From a virus: 64,000 nt of DNA. Within the stretch, counting starts at the first letter, position 1, and each line of letters opens with the position of its first letter. Under the pieces are notes generated by a model. It was not told the origin of the DNA and searched no databases. It saw only the letters and a list, made by a program, of their open reading frames with translations. Position numbers and translations under genes: made by a program. Below are positions 43,129-52,803 of the stretch, piece by piece. The stretch lies in IMG/VR virus record IMGVR_UViG_3300033146_003479, positions 1 to 64,000 of that record, one strand, 5' to 3'.

Positions 43129-44079
43129 TTATTCCTCACTAAGATATATATCTGCTACACATCCTACAAAATTTAACAGTTTATCTGCGGCTCTTGATGA
43201 TTTTTCTTGATATATTGCTAAATTCATTGCTACATTATTTATCTCAAAGTCAACATTATCAATTCTTTTAAATAAATAACCATAAATAGTTGTAAAATTA
43301 ATATCAGATAATTCCTGTAAAGTTTCTCTAACTTTCATTAAATTTTTAGTATTAATTGATTCAACTAAACGATCGATACTACCTCGACTAGTCACATTCA
43401 CTTGTGTAATTTCTCCAAATGTGTCATAAATATCCTCAAAGACCTCCCAGCAATCTCTATAATCAGGAAAATGATTAAATACGACCTTTGCTATAACTTC
43501 CGAACTATATTTAATATTCTCGGCTTCCAATACATCTTGAACTCTCTTCGAAAACGCTTGCATCATTTGTCCTTGCTCATCTTTCTGCAACTCAAACTCA
43601 AGAACCCTAAGTCGAGAACACAATGGCTCTATAAAATTACCATAATAATTTCCAGTAAGTATGAATCTCACCGAATCAGCATGCTCTTCAAGAAACATTC
43701 GCATCGCCTCTTGAGTCTGAGGAGTAAGACCATCAGCCTCATCAATAAAAACAATTTTTTGCTTTCCAAAAATAGAAACATTTTTAGCAAACGAGGTTAT
43801 CTTTGTTCGTAATGTATCGATGTTTCCATTTTGAGATCCATTAATCATTAACACATCTGCATCTAATGCTTCAATTATTATTTTCGCAATAGTTGTTTTC
43901 CCTGTCCCTGGATTTGGTGAAACTAATAACATATGTGGAATTTGTTTTGTGTCTATCCACTTCCGAACCTTTTTCTTGAGTCGTTCGGGTAAAATAACAT
44001 CATCTAATGTTTTTGGACGATATTTTAGTGCCCAAATACTCATCAATAACTCTTCTCTCTTCATTTTCATCTTACTCAT
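43129..44079 (-). CDS. 44: Clamp loader ATPase, gp44-like
   Basis: 316 residues (T4 319). AAA+ ATPase that opens and closes the sliding clamp. Motifs: L-K-Y-R-P-K-T-L near residue 18, Walker A G-T-G-K-T near 58, Walker B F-I-D-E-A-D-G-L near 112, sensor 1 L-T-G-N-Y near 139 and S-R-L-R (arginine finger) near 154. ATG 44079 is chosen since GGAG lies 6 nt before it; ATG 44091 is also possible. The sliding clamp (gp45) gene is not in this window. Confidence 0.95.
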   Translation of the reverse strand: MSKMKMKREELLMSIWALKYRPKTLDDVILPERLKKKVRKWIDTKQIPHMLLVSPNPGTGKTTIAKIIIEALDADVLMINGSQNGNIDTLRTKITSFAKNVSIFGKQKIVFIDEADGLTPQTQEAMRMFLEEHADSVRFILTGNYYGNFIEPLCSRLRVLEFELQKDEQGQMMQAFSKRVQDVLEAENIKYSSEVIAKVVFNHFPDYRDCWEVFEDIYDTFGEITQVNVTSRGSIDRLVESINTKNLMKVRETLQELSDINFTTIYGYLFKRIDNVDFEINNVAMNLAIYQEKSSRAADKLLNFVGCVADIYLSEE

Positions 44080-44128
44080 AATGTTCTCCATAATAATCTA
44101 CACATAATATAAAATAAATCAATAATAT

Positions 44129-44177
44129 AATATATCATTCAATTAAAAAATAATAAAACTTTATTGAATGATATATT
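44129..44177. repeat. 15-bp perfect inverted repeat upstream of gene 44
   Basis: AATATATCATTCAAT (44129-44143) and ATTGAATGATATATT (44163-44177) with a 19-nt spacer. Each arm contains TGATATATT, matching the -10 region of the sigma70-like promoters. Could be a promoter pair, an operator, or a weak terminator of the 105-residue gene. Confidence 0.6.
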
Positions 44178-44190
44178 AACCTCTCAACTT

Positions 44191-44508
44191 CTACTGAATA
44201 ATAGAACTTGTCTTTTTAACTCCACTTCTCTCAACTAAATACTGATCTTTAATCTCTGATCCTAGTTTCAATGATTCTAACTCCAGAACAAATAAAAACT
44301 TAGTCACTGGAATATTAACCTTAGTGACTTTATCTGTGATTTTATTTTTCATAATGTCAGGAAACAATAGTGGCATTACCATCATAGTATTCTCTTGCAT
44401 ATTTAAAAATAAAGAGTACGCTTGTTCTAAACTATCAGTTTCAGCATTATACTCTCCAATAATCATCGCTCCAGAATAACTCCCTAAATAAAATTCTCCA
44501 TTCTTCAT
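44191..44508 (-). CDS. Small beta-rich protein, possibly Sm-like
   Basis: 105 residues. A barrel-like pattern of short strands with G-A-M-I-I-G-E-Y near residue 13, a proline-containing loop and V-P-V-T-K-F near 70 resembles the Sm/Lsm-like proteins of T4-like cyanophages, though this is only a visual impression. Lies between the lysis block and the clamp-loader genes. Confidence 0.55.
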   Translation of the reverse strand: MKNGEFYLGSYSGAMIIGEYNAETDSLEQAYSLFLNMQENTMMVMPLLFPDIMKNKITDKVTKVNIPVTKFLFVLELESLKLGSEIKDQYLVERSGVKKTSSIIQ

Positions 44509-44519
44509 CTTTTTTCTCC

Positions 44520-44993
44520 TTAATTTAATAATTTTCGCATATCTATACTTCGAACTACACTTTTAACTCGGTTTATATATGTCGGATCTTCAGCATATCC
44601 CTTTAACTGTAAATCCATGTAAAATCCTTCTGGGGTTGTTCGATACTTATTTCTCGTGAAGTATCTTAACATATACTCATTAGCATCATCAATCGTATTA
44701 AAATGTCTCATACAAGATATTGGTCGACACACTTGATGAGCATTAGTCTTTGAAATTTGAGTACAGCACTGAGCATTTCTAAAATCTTTAATGCTAAAAT
44801 AATTATTTCGGATTCGATGAGAACGGTTTCTATACCATCCTGATTCTTGAATAGTCATTGCTGTAATTATTTTTGCAACAGCATTATATTTCGAATTAAT
44901 AAAAAACGAATAAATAATATTACTCTTTTTAATGATATCTGGTGATGAATATAGCACACTACTTAGAAATATCAATATTATTAATTTCATCAT
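44520..44993 (-). CDS. Secreted endolysin, glucosaminidase/FlgJ-like
   Basis: 157 residues. N-terminal signal peptide or signal anchor (residues 1-17, hydrophobic, then S-S). The lytic domain shows A-M-T-I-Q-E-S-G-W near residue 47 with the likely catalytic Glu, and G-Y-A-E-D-P-T-Y-I-N-R-V near 132, as in FlgJ/Bax-type beta-N-acetylglucosaminidases. Four cysteines (C-C at 75-76, C near 87 and 92) may be redox-active after export. Export through the host Sec system is inferred. ATGA overlap with the upstream 97-residue gene. Confidence 0.82.
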   Translation of the reverse strand: MMKLIILIFLSSVLYSSPDIIKKSNIIYSFFINSKYNAVAKIITAMTIQESGWYRNRSHRIRNNYFSIKDFRNAQCCTQISKTNAHQVCRPISCMRHFNTIDDANEYMLRYFTRNKYRTTPEGFYMDLQLKGYAEDPTYINRVKSVVRSIDMRKLLN

Positions 44994-45283
44994 GCTGTAC
45001 CTATTATTCGTTTCATTTCAAGTTTTAATTGAATCATTTCAAATTGAATCTGAGTTTCGTTAAATGCTTTATTAAATATAATTTCAATGAAATGAAACAT
45101 ATCTCGATCATAAGTTGAAAATGCTGAACTACTATCTAAATCACTTTGATAGTATCGAACTCTAGAACTCATAAACTGATAAACAGGGTCTTCATATTTT
45201 TTTTCGTCTTTAGTTTCATGTTGAGCATAAATAAATAATAATAATCGATCATTCACAAAACTATACGATGCTTGAACTAACAT
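44990..45283 (-). CDS. Small hypothetical protein coupled to the endolysin
   Basis: 97 residues, unrecognised. Aromatic-rich, hydrophobic patch near the start and helical C-terminus (about residues 60-92). GAGGAA before ATG 45283, and its stop overlaps the endolysin start, so the two are translated together. No clear membrane span, so not an obvious holin. Confidence 0.6.
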   Translation of the reverse strand: MLVQASYSFVNDRLLLFIYAQHETKDEKKYEDPVYQFMSSRVRYYQSDLDSSSAFSTYDRDMFHFIEIIFNKAFNETQIQFEMIQLKLEMKRIIGTA

Positions 45284-45347
45284 ATTTTCCTCTAACTTAA
45301 TTATTCTAAGTTAGTATATCAGTATTTGAACTTTTTAAATATTTTTT

Positions 45348-45962
45348 TTAGTCCCAATCATAACCTTGGGTTTCATTATAAACTTTCAGTACAGCATCTA
45401 AATGACCATTTAGATCTTTAATTGTTTTTTCAGCATCTAATATAGTCAATGCTAATCCCACACTTAAACAATCCATAATTGCCGACACTTTTGCTGAATA
45501 TGAATTATATAATTGAGAATATGAAATCGAACGTATAAGTCCTTCCATTGCTATCACTCGATTCTCATGCCAATAATCAAACTTATCAATTGCTTCTTTT
45601 GGAATATCTCTCTCTCTCCATCTCATAAAAATTATCTCATTCGTTTTCGTAAAAAACTCCATCATATATAAATAGAAATCCTCATTATTTTGAAAATTCA
45701 TTAACGAAAATGAATGAATATTTTTTTTAGAAAATTCAGAATATGATTGAAATTTTATTATCAACATATCTTTATATACTATCTTTCTGGCAGGTAAAAC
45801 TAGATTTGGAATAATATATTTCACATATTCGTCAATTCTACGAAAAATCAAATGTCGCTTGAGTACATTATAATCTTTTTTTTTACCAAAAAGAGTTCTC
45901 GCTTCCGGGATCAGTTTTATTAACCTAACCAAATACAACACTGTTGTGACTAAAATTTTCAT
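45348..45962 (-). CDS. Hypothetical protein of the lysis region, N-terminal membrane-like segment
   Basis: 204 residues. Residues 1-20 are hydrophobic and basic; the rest is helical with many aromatic residues. It parallels the following 189-residue gene in layout (N-terminal hydrophobic segment, then long soluble helical part), so the pair may be related. CGGAGAG precedes ATG 45962. A holin, antiholin or membrane-linked regulator is possible, but no family is recognised. Confidence 0.6.
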   Translation of the reverse strand: MKILVTTVLYLVRLIKLIPEARTLFGKKKDYNVLKRHLIFRRIDEYVKYIIPNLVLPARKIVYKDMLIIKFQSYSEFSKKNIHSFSLMNFQNNEDFYLYMMEFFTKTNEIIFMRWRERDIPKEAIDKFDYWHENRVIAMEGLIRSISYSQLYNSYSAKVSAIMDCLSVGLALTILDAEKTIKDLNGHLDAVLKVYNETQGYDWD

Positions 45963-45976
45963 TCATCTCTCCGATT

Positions 45977-46546
45977 TTATATTTTATTTACAAACATTAA
46001 AGTTACTGTCATCACAACATCTAATAATACAGGCATCTTTGCATCGTTACTTTTATATATATCAGAGTGACAAATGTTATTAATTTCATTTTTCATTACA
46101 TCGCCAATATCATCCAAACATCGTGTAGCCATCTCAAATTCACTTTTACTCTTTCCTAAATCCAAAAGTCTATGCTCTAAATCCTTACTCACTTTATAGA
46201 AAAAAGAGGAAAACAATTCATCTAAATCCTCTTTTCTATTCATCTTCAATCTATAATAGCGTTGAATAATCTCATTAACTCGATCGGATGTAATATTTAA
46301 ATAATTTCGCATTATAACTTTCCGTTTAGGATCCAAATTTTCACTTTGATTAATCCTCAAATGATATTCAGTAAAAATATCATAAATATCATGATTTTTC
46401 AAATTCTTCATTTTATGCTTAAATAATTTCTTAATCAATTTAATTATAGAAATTGCAACAAATGATATAACAAATATCAACTGAACCCAAGTATTTATAA
46501 AATTCGCATCTAGCCAAGCATTTAACGACATTATCAAGTCTATCAT
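45977..46546 (-). CDS. Membrane protein of the lysis region
   Basis: 189 residues. A single transmembrane helix at about residues 21-38 is followed by a Lys-rich cytoplasmic anchor and about 140 soluble helical residues, with a short hydrophobic C-terminus. GGAG before ATG 46546 and GATAAATA 29 nt upstream. Candidate holin or inner-membrane regulator; the topology is unlike classical short holins. Confidence 0.6.
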   Translation of the reverse strand: MIDLIMSLNAWLDANFINTWVQLIFVISFVAISIIKLIKKLFKHKMKNLKNHDIYDIFTEYHLRINQSENLDPKRKVIMRNYLNITSDRVNEIIQRYYRLKMNRKEDLDELFSSFFYKVSKDLEHRLLDLGKSKSEFEMATRCLDDIGDVMKNEINNICHSDIYKSNDAKMPVLLDVVMTVTLMFVNKI

Positions 46547-46575
46547 ATCTCATCTCCTATATCAAAATCAAAGAT

Positions 46576-46583
46576 TATTTATC
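46576..46583 (-). promoter_or_regulatory. Late-like promoter GATAAATA for the lysis region
   Basis: Minus strand, 29 nt before ATG 46546 and just past the terminator at 46596-46620. Confidence 0.5.
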
Positions 46584-46595
46584 ATTTTTAACCGA

Positions 46596-46620
46596 AAATG
46601 GGTATCCTATGAGGATACCC
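46596..46620 (-). terminator. Intrinsic terminator of the fibre/decoration operon
   Basis: GGGTATCCT and AGGATACCC, 9-bp perfect stem, 3-nt loop, followed on the minus strand by ATTTTC. 27 nt after the stop of the 483-residue gene. Confidence 0.75.
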
Positions 46621-46647
46621 ATCGTAACTAATGCAATTAAGATTAAA

Positions 46648-48099
46648 TTATGAAAACTGTTTCCAACCCGCAGAAGTATGAATTAATAAACTTCCACCAG
46701 TTAATGTCAATGACTCAAGAGGAGCGAAGGTTTCAATTGTATAACTCGATACTGCTAGTGCTGACCCATCAAGTAATAAATTTATATCATCTTCTTGATT
46801 CAATTTTGTAGCAAGAACTATGGTATCATCATCTGTAATAGAAGCAACTATTCCCTTCAATGTCCAATTAATCCCATTAGCATCTTTAACATCTATTGAA
46901 ACTTTATCTCCAACATGAACTTGAGAAACACCCACAGTATTCCACCCAGCAAATGCTCCCAAAGTATTTTCTAAAGTTACGGCTGTAGTAGACGCATCAG
47001 TTAAAAATATTTTAGGTTCTCTTTTACTTGTAAGTCCTTCAACTGCTTCCAATTCTTCATCGAACAATGCAATTACTTGACCATTAGTACTTATTGCTTC
47101 TTCAAGAACAAATGTTTGATCATCAACCACAGATGCTATAATACCTCTGAGCCAATGAGTAACTGGCTTAGTAGGATCTGTAGCATCAGAAACTTCCATG
47201 AAGACTTCGTCTCCAGCAACTAACTGAAATGAACCAACTGTATTAAATTTACTAGTCGCTTCTACTGCTTTAAGTGTTTTGGCTGTTGAATCTGTAGCAA
47301 TATCAACATAAATACTTAATGGTCTTGTTACAGTAAAAGTTGCAACTGCTGATGCCGCATCAGGTAATGCTGAAATAATAGCAGAACTCCAAGCATCAGT
47401 CATAACAAGAACAGTATCGCTTGTAATTGAACTAACTATATTCGATTGAACTACATTTCCTGCTGTAATAGTAACTATATCGCCAACTAAAATCTGTCCA
47501 TCACCAACGCTATTAAATAATGATGTTCCAGCATTTGTTAAATCTGTATTTGCTGTTCCTGTATCTACCCAAACTCTCTCATCGAGTGCTGACTTTGGAA
47601 TATCACTAGTATACACATTTGATTTCTGTGGCACAATCACACTCTCAGTTCTAAATACTTTAAATGCTTTTCCATTTCCCGCAGTTAAACTTTGGATTTC
47701 ATCACTCAAAGTCTCAACAGTAGTAATCTGAGTCGCATTAATGATAGATGATATTTCAAATGGTCCGTCCAATTCCTCGTCAATTTTACCAAATCCTCTC
47801 CAAGAACCACTCTCTTCTTGAATTGATACAATATAAATTAAGTCTCCTACTCTAAAATGCTCTCTGATATCTGCAATTCCCTCAATGTCCAATGTTGTTG
47901 CGGCTGAACCAAAACAAGTTCCACCTGCAAACACATTATGACAAAGTCCCATATCATGTTTCGCAGTATGATCAACTGGAACATAATATACTTGTCCATT
48001 CTTTCTCTCACTTAACTTTGGTAAATCAAGTGCATTTAGAATTTCTCCTTTCCACTTCATTGTCTGATTAATTTTACTTCCTCTTAATACTGTAGCCAT
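46648..48099 (-). CDS. Beta-repeat virion protein (decoration or fibre)
   Basis: 483 residues, Thr/Val/Ala-rich, all beta. Three related units of about 90-100 residues are visible from residue 180, each with F/W-N-T/S-V-G, G-D-x-V, then a G-I-I/V-A-S-V/I-x-D-D-x-T-x-V-L pattern (best in units two and three). Composition suggests a surface-exposed head or tail protein. AGGAG-type site before ATG 48099, ACTAAATA promoter 57 nt upstream, terminator downstream: a single-gene unit, consistent with high expression. Confidence 0.75.
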   Translation of the reverse strand: MATVLRGSKINQTMKWKGEILNALDLPKLSERKNGQVYYVPVDHTAKHDMGLCHNVFAGGTCFGSAATTLDIEGIADIREHFRVGDLIYIVSIQEESGSWRGFGKIDEELDGPFEISSIINATQITTVETLSDEIQSLTAGNGKAFKVFRTESVIVPQKSNVYTSDIPKSALDERVWVDTGTANTDLTNAGTSLFNSVGDGQILVGDIVTITAGNVVQSNIVSSITSDTVLVMTDAWSSAIISALPDAASAVATFTVTRPLSIYVDIATDSTAKTLKAVEATSKFNTVGSFQLVAGDEVFMEVSDATDPTKPVTHWLRGIIASVVDDQTFVLEEAISTNGQVIALFDEELEAVEGLTSKREPKIFLTDASTTAVTLENTLGAFAGWNTVGVSQVHVGDKVSIDVKDANGINWTLKGIVASITDDDTIVLATKLNQEDDINLLLDGSALAVSSYTIETFAPLESLTLTGGSLLIHTSAGWKQFS

Positions 48100-48156
48100 A
48101 ATTATCTCCTTGATAATATTATTAATAAAAAACTCATCGTAAATATATGATAATTT

Positions 48157-48165
48157 TATTTAGTG
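48157..48165 (-). promoter_or_regulatory. Late-like promoter CACTAAATA
   Basis: Minus strand, 57 nt before ATG 48099; same nonamer as at 53761-53769 and 58888-58896. Confidence 0.5.
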
Positions 48166-48205
48166 TTTTGGCAATATCAATATAAAAACTAACAATTAAT
48201 ATAAC

Positions 48206-50197
48206 TTATATGTTGAGAAATCCAATGGCTTGAAATCCATCATTAGAATAATCGATGGATTGTGGATTAATCAACATAGTAGTGGGACTGACTGCTATTC
48301 CTATACAAAAAGGCAACGCTTCTTGGATGGAAATGGAAGATATTAATTCTCCCGATACATCCGAAACCATATGTGGCATATTTGTAGTCCAACTCATTCC
48401 AGAAACTTCGCAATGCCCCGCTATTCCAACTTCAACATTTGATCCAGATTCTTCGGAAGTTTTAGCAATACCAATAATAGTTGAATATCGACAATAATCA
48501 ATATTATCAACCACTCTAAAAAATTTAGTTTCCCCCGTCGAAAAGAATACAATTGAACGATTTGAATTTGGAATTATTATTCCTCCTATCGATGATGACT
48601 CCACATTTGGGAAGTTATATATTGTATGCCACCCAATATGATCATTCTTTATATGAAGATCTAATGATATCCCAAACATTTCATCACTTTGCAAATCTTT
48701 AAGAATGATTGATGGAGTTATATTAGTAAAAAACGTATCTTTAAGAATACTAACTTCAACAAACGAAACTGAATGTGTGAAATTATTCATAGGGAATTTC
48801 ATTGAATTAGAAACAATAGGCATATTATTAATTAATTTAAATATCACCATTCTGATATTATCTACATATAAAAATCGATCATCATCAATTTTAGCCAAAT
48901 CCACGCTTGAAGAATCAGTCTCTGGAATTATAGCGAAATCTGGAGTTAGAGATGTGGATGGAGTTTGAATGTCTCTAACAGACAACATTCTCAGTTTCAA
49001 TGCCCCTTGGGAATAACTAATTATATGAGTTAGTTCGAAATTAATAACTCGAATATTAGAATGAATTTCTGAAGCAAGTTCGATATTATCAAACTCCAAA
49101 GATGGAGAAGATAAATTATTATAATTAATTCCACTCCAATATAATCGATTCTCTGATGAGGTATTTTGCCAAATAGCAGTCACAATTAAAATGTCATTAT
49201 GTGTAGTTAAAACTATCTCTTGTGCCTCTGATGAGGCAATCGACACATCAAATGTTGAAATTTCATCTATATTTTCTGTATCAAAAGTGTAAGTATAAAT
49301 CTTAGTTCGAATATTGGTTAGATAGTTAAATGATAATGCTATAGTGCAAGTAGTCGAATCATTTCTAATAATTATCATATCGTGAACATTAAGTGCTCCA
49401 GCGAAAGTCATACTACTACTACTTGAAATGGAGTTATCTACATTAATTCTCATCGTTTCAAATTGAAACGAGGTTTCTCCGATTCGAATTGCCAAAAAAA
49501 TATCATCATTTATGTGCAACATAGGAGACTTATTATTATTATAAGTATCGGTGGAAAATTCAAAATCCTCTCCGAAATTAATATTAGCGAAATCGTCAAC
49601 AACACCATCTAGCAATCTAACGGCATGTCCTGCTGTAACTCCTCGATCTCCCACCTCAAAAATCGAACTTAATCCCGAAGAACTTCCTCCTGCTCCTCCC
49701 ACAATCTCAATATTCAATCTATTTTGACTAGGATCATCAGTAACAAGAACATCTCCTGTAAAGTTCAAATTTGGTCGATCGGGCTGTGATGTAGCGTTCA
49801 ATTGAATACCATGACGACTCAGAATCGGTTGCCAAATTGCAGATCCACTATCAGTATTCTTAGCAATATATATTGTAAATATACTTTCAGGATCCTCAAC
49901 TATTATAATATCACCTGGACGAAATCCAGTTGTACATTCATTGCCATTATCATCTATAAAATCCTCAACATCCACATCATACGATGCATCTGGAACTTGA
50001 GTTGTCCAAGAATTAGATCCTTCAACCTCAACCATATATATATAAACATTGGATGATATATAATTCTCCAAATCCATCCAATATGTTTCTCCAGTATCAT
50101 CTAATGCTGCCAACACTCTATTTGTAATATCGGAAGTTAATCCTCGCTTACTCTTAACCTTTAATTGATTAACAATTAATTTTGAAATACTTTCCAT
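48206..50197 (-). CDS. Tail fibre-like structural protein
   Basis: 663 residues. After a short helical N-terminus, residues 35-175 form a beta domain with F-R-P-G-D-I-I-I-V near 92 and a closing G-G-A-G-G-S-S-S-G hinge near 170; the rest is repetitive beta (Asn/Ser/Ile-rich). The hinge after L-N-I-E-I-V is typical of phage fibre or adaptor proteins. GGAG before ATG 50197; 19 nt after the 846-residue gene. Confidence 0.65.
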   Translation of the reverse strand: MESISKLIVNQLKVKSKRGLTSDITNRVLAALDDTGETYWMDLENYISSNVYIYMVEVEGSNSWTTQVPDASYDVDVEDFIDDNGNECTTGFRPGDIIIVEDPESIFTIYIAKNTDSGSAIWQPILSRHGIQLNATSQPDRPNLNFTGDVLVTDDPSQNRLNIEIVGGAGGSSSGLSSIFEVGDRGVTAGHAVRLLDGVVDDFANINFGEDFEFSTDTYNNNKSPMLHINDDIFLAIRIGETSFQFETMRINVDNSISSSSSMTFAGALNVHDMIIIRNDSTTCTIALSFNYLTNIRTKIYTYTFDTENIDEISTFDVSIASSEAQEIVLTTHNDILIVTAIWQNTSSENRLYWSGINYNNLSSPSLEFDNIELASEIHSNIRVINFELTHIISYSQGALKLRMLSVRDIQTPSTSLTPDFAIIPETDSSSVDLAKIDDDRFLYVDNIRMVIFKLINNMPIVSNSMKFPMNNFTHSVSFVEVSILKDTFFTNITPSIILKDLQSDEMFGISLDLHIKNDHIGWHTIYNFPNVESSSIGGIIIPNSNRSIVFFSTGETKFFRVVDNIDYCRYSTIIGIAKTSEESGSNVEVGIAGHCEVSGMSWTTNMPHMVSDVSGELISSISIQEALPFCIGIAVSPTTMLINPQSIDYSNDGFQAIGFLNI

Positions 50198-50216
50198 TCT
50201 TAATCTCCTTCATTAA

Positions 50217-52757
50217 TTACCCATATCCACCATATGCTGGTCCAGACATATTAAATGATGCATATGGAGTCGCACTCGAACTTGTTATTATCCACGTCCA
50301 TTTAGTTACATATTCACCTGTCGCATCATCAAAATATATAAATTGACTTCCTTTTGTTATAGTCACTGAAGATGATGATCTTATGTAAATAGCATCAGTC
50401 ACGAAATCGTCTAAATTGGTGGAATATGTCCAACTAGATTCTCCAGTCTCTGAGTCCTCAGTAAATGATCCATGCAATGCTAATAAACATATAGTTTCGG
50501 GACCATTAGTTTTTATTCGCAAAGGCCAATATGTACGCATTCGAGTATCAGTACAAACTATTCGCAAATTGGATATAATAAATGATTCTCCTTCATGACA
50601 CATATTAATATTTGGCAACACTACTTCTCTAAAAGGAGTAGGATTAGGCACTCTATTAATAGAACTATTGGCTAAAATAATATCCATATTCGTACTTATT
50701 TGAAATGAAATATTTTCGTCATCTGACATATCAAACTCTGCAACAACTGGTAAAGTTGATCCTCCACTTAATCCTGACACATAATTAACTATTGCTTGAG
50801 TGGTTGCCCAATGGTTATGTGTAATATCTTCACTCACTGTTAAATCAGTTACTCTTTCTCTCCAAGTAGTCACATTATAATAATTGCCACTTGGGAGTTT
50901 CCACCGCAAATTATGATTTCGAGGTTGATTAATTACTGATAATGTGGATGTAGAGGGTATAGGAGTACTATTAAAAGTTATAGTGTTAACTTGAACATTC
51001 GTCGCATGAACTTCATTGAATATTCCCAATTCTCCCACAAAATTTAGAGATTGACACCATTTAACTAAACTATCGGCTGGAGTCACACTAAGTTCTGAGT
51101 TATATGTATCGTAAGTCCAAAGTCCTGCTCCGTCACCCCAAATCAATGAAGTTGCTGTTGAATCTATTTTAGGGATTTGACCTGGAGTCCCAAAAGTGTC
51201 TGGAGTATCTAATAGTGACAAAAATGATTTAGCATTACCTACTAGATTAGATGCTATTAATATTTTTCCTGGGAATTCTTCTCCATCTGGAACTTGAATC
51301 ATCACCTCATTATCATTAATCTGACGAATTTTATCAACCAATAATCTCTCTTCTTCAGGTTCAGTTTTATCCCATAATTGAATGAATATGTTGGAAGTGT
51401 TAAAGTTATGCTTAAAATTACGTCTTCGATAATTTATACCATCGTCCGTAAATAAATACCAACTCGAATAAGTAAACGTTGGAGAAGTCGAACCGTCGAA
51501 ATCGGTTGCCCAAAATAACCCATTAGGTGAAGTATTCGAAACTTCTTGTAAATTAATAATATTTATTCTACCTTTGAAGTCGCAAGTGTCCAATTCATTA
51601 CTAGGATTAGGGTCAAGTTCTGTTATTCGAAGAGTCATATTATTTCGATCATTTTTGACTATTTCATCAATATCAACTCGTCTCCAATCGTCAACTGATT
51701 GATCATTTGGCTCTTTCCACACTTCGACGACTAAATTATTAGAATCTAACTCATGTAAAAATTCTATTTCCCAAACAGTAACGTTGGGATAAATATCATC
51801 TGGAGCCCATCTAACATCTCCTATGCCATCGTGACGATCAAACTCTAAAGAAAACGTTGAATTGAAAAGATCTTCAGGATAATTCAAATAAATCATATTC
51901 TCTAGTGATATTACATTATATCCCGAATTATTAATGCTGGGATCTTCAGTTATATACTTTCCCCAATACTTATGATTTGGAGCAAAATTATCAGTAACAG
52001 TTTTACTATCAGTTATAAAATAAAAATTTCCACCAGTTGATCCCAATGATGATAATGGCATTGGCATAGAAACTTCTACATTATATTGTCCCAGATACGC
52101 AACATGATAATATACCTTACTCGGATTTCCATCATATTGTAATTTTGTATATTTTCCTATAATTATTCCCACCAACGCATTACTTTGAGTTGATTCAAAA
52201 GCAGTTTCGATTTCCCAAACATGACCTGCGGGATTTATATCATCAATGAAACTAGTTTCTTTAGTTACAACAGTCTCACCAAGATTTAATGGGGATTGAT
52301 GTGAATCATACACTCCAATTAAACTTCTATTTCCTTCATTTTCAGATAAATGTTGAATTGTCTGTTCGATTTTTCGTAAAAAGCCATCATCAGTATCTAT
52401 CTCAGTAGTTTCTTCTGGGAAAGGAGCAGTTGTGTCATCCTTTAAAGCATTTGCTTGAATAGCAATTACAAAATAATTAGTTATTCCATCAACAACCTCT
52501 TCAACTTCAATTTTATATGAACCACTCATATCCAAAGTTATATAATCAGTCTGTTGCTCACTAATATCTAATCCACTCTCGAATACATATTCTCTTGCTG
52601 GATTACCTATACTAAATGGAGTTTTTATTAATTTCCATTTTATTGACCATATAGTGCTAACTGGTTGATAATGTAACTTTATTCTAGTTTGCTGTTGGAA
52701 TGTTAATCCTGTAACTTCATGCAAAATAGTATATAAATCATTTACTATGACTGCCAT
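50217..52757 (-). CDS. Large tail fibre-like structural protein
   Basis: 846 residues, mostly beta, Trp/Tyr/Asn-rich. Short conserved pieces such as F-K-H-N-F-N-T-S-N-I-F-I-Q-L-W near residue 445 (also a partial copy near 325: F-L-H-E-L-D-S-N-N-L-V-V-E-V-W) are like the H-x-L-x-T-x-x-V-x-V-x-V/L-W modules of phage fibres. GGAG before ATG 52757 and a perfect TATAAATA 28 nt upstream. First gene of a fibre operon. Confidence 0.7.
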   Translation of the reverse strand: MAVIVNDLYTILHEVTGLTFQQQTRIKLHYQPVSTIWSIKWKLIKTPFSIGNPAREYVFESGLDISEQQTDYITLDMSGSYKIEVEEVVDGITNYFVIAIQANALKDDTTAPFPEETTEIDTDDGFLRKIEQTIQHLSENEGNRSLIGVYDSHQSPLNLGETVVTKETSFIDDINPAGHVWEIETAFESTQSNALVGIIIGKYTKLQYDGNPSKVYYHVAYLGQYNVEVSMPMPLSSLGSTGGNFYFITDSKTVTDNFAPNHKYWGKYITEDPSINNSGYNVISLENMIYLNYPEDLFNSTFSLEFDRHDGIGDVRWAPDDIYPNVTVWEIEFLHELDSNNLVVEVWKEPNDQSVDDWRRVDIDEIVKNDRNNMTLRITELDPNPSNELDTCDFKGRINIINLQEVSNTSPNGLFWATDFDGSTSPTFTYSSWYLFTDDGINYRRRNFKHNFNTSNIFIQLWDKTEPEEERLLVDKIRQINDNEVMIQVPDGEEFPGKILIASNLVGNAKSFLSLLDTPDTFGTPGQIPKIDSTATSLIWGDGAGLWTYDTYNSELSVTPADSLVKWCQSLNFVGELGIFNEVHATNVQVNTITFNSTPIPSTSTLSVINQPRNHNLRWKLPSGNYYNVTTWRERVTDLTVSEDITHNHWATTQAIVNYVSGLSGGSTLPVVAEFDMSDDENISFQISTNMDIILANSSINRVPNPTPFREVVLPNINMCHEGESFIISNLRIVCTDTRMRTYWPLRIKTNGPETICLLALHGSFTEDSETGESSWTYSTNLDDFVTDAIYIRSSSSVTITKGSQFIYFDDATGEYVTKWTWIITSSSATPYASFNMSGPAYGGYG

Positions 52758-52785
52758 AGATATCTCCTATTAAATATTTACATTA

Positions 52786-52793
52786 TATTTATA
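52786..52793 (-). promoter_or_regulatory. Late-like promoter TATAAATA of the fibre operon
   Basis: Perfect T4 late consensus, minus strand, 28 nt before ATG 52757. Confidence 0.65.
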
Positions 52794-52803
52794 ATTTTTT
52801 GAA

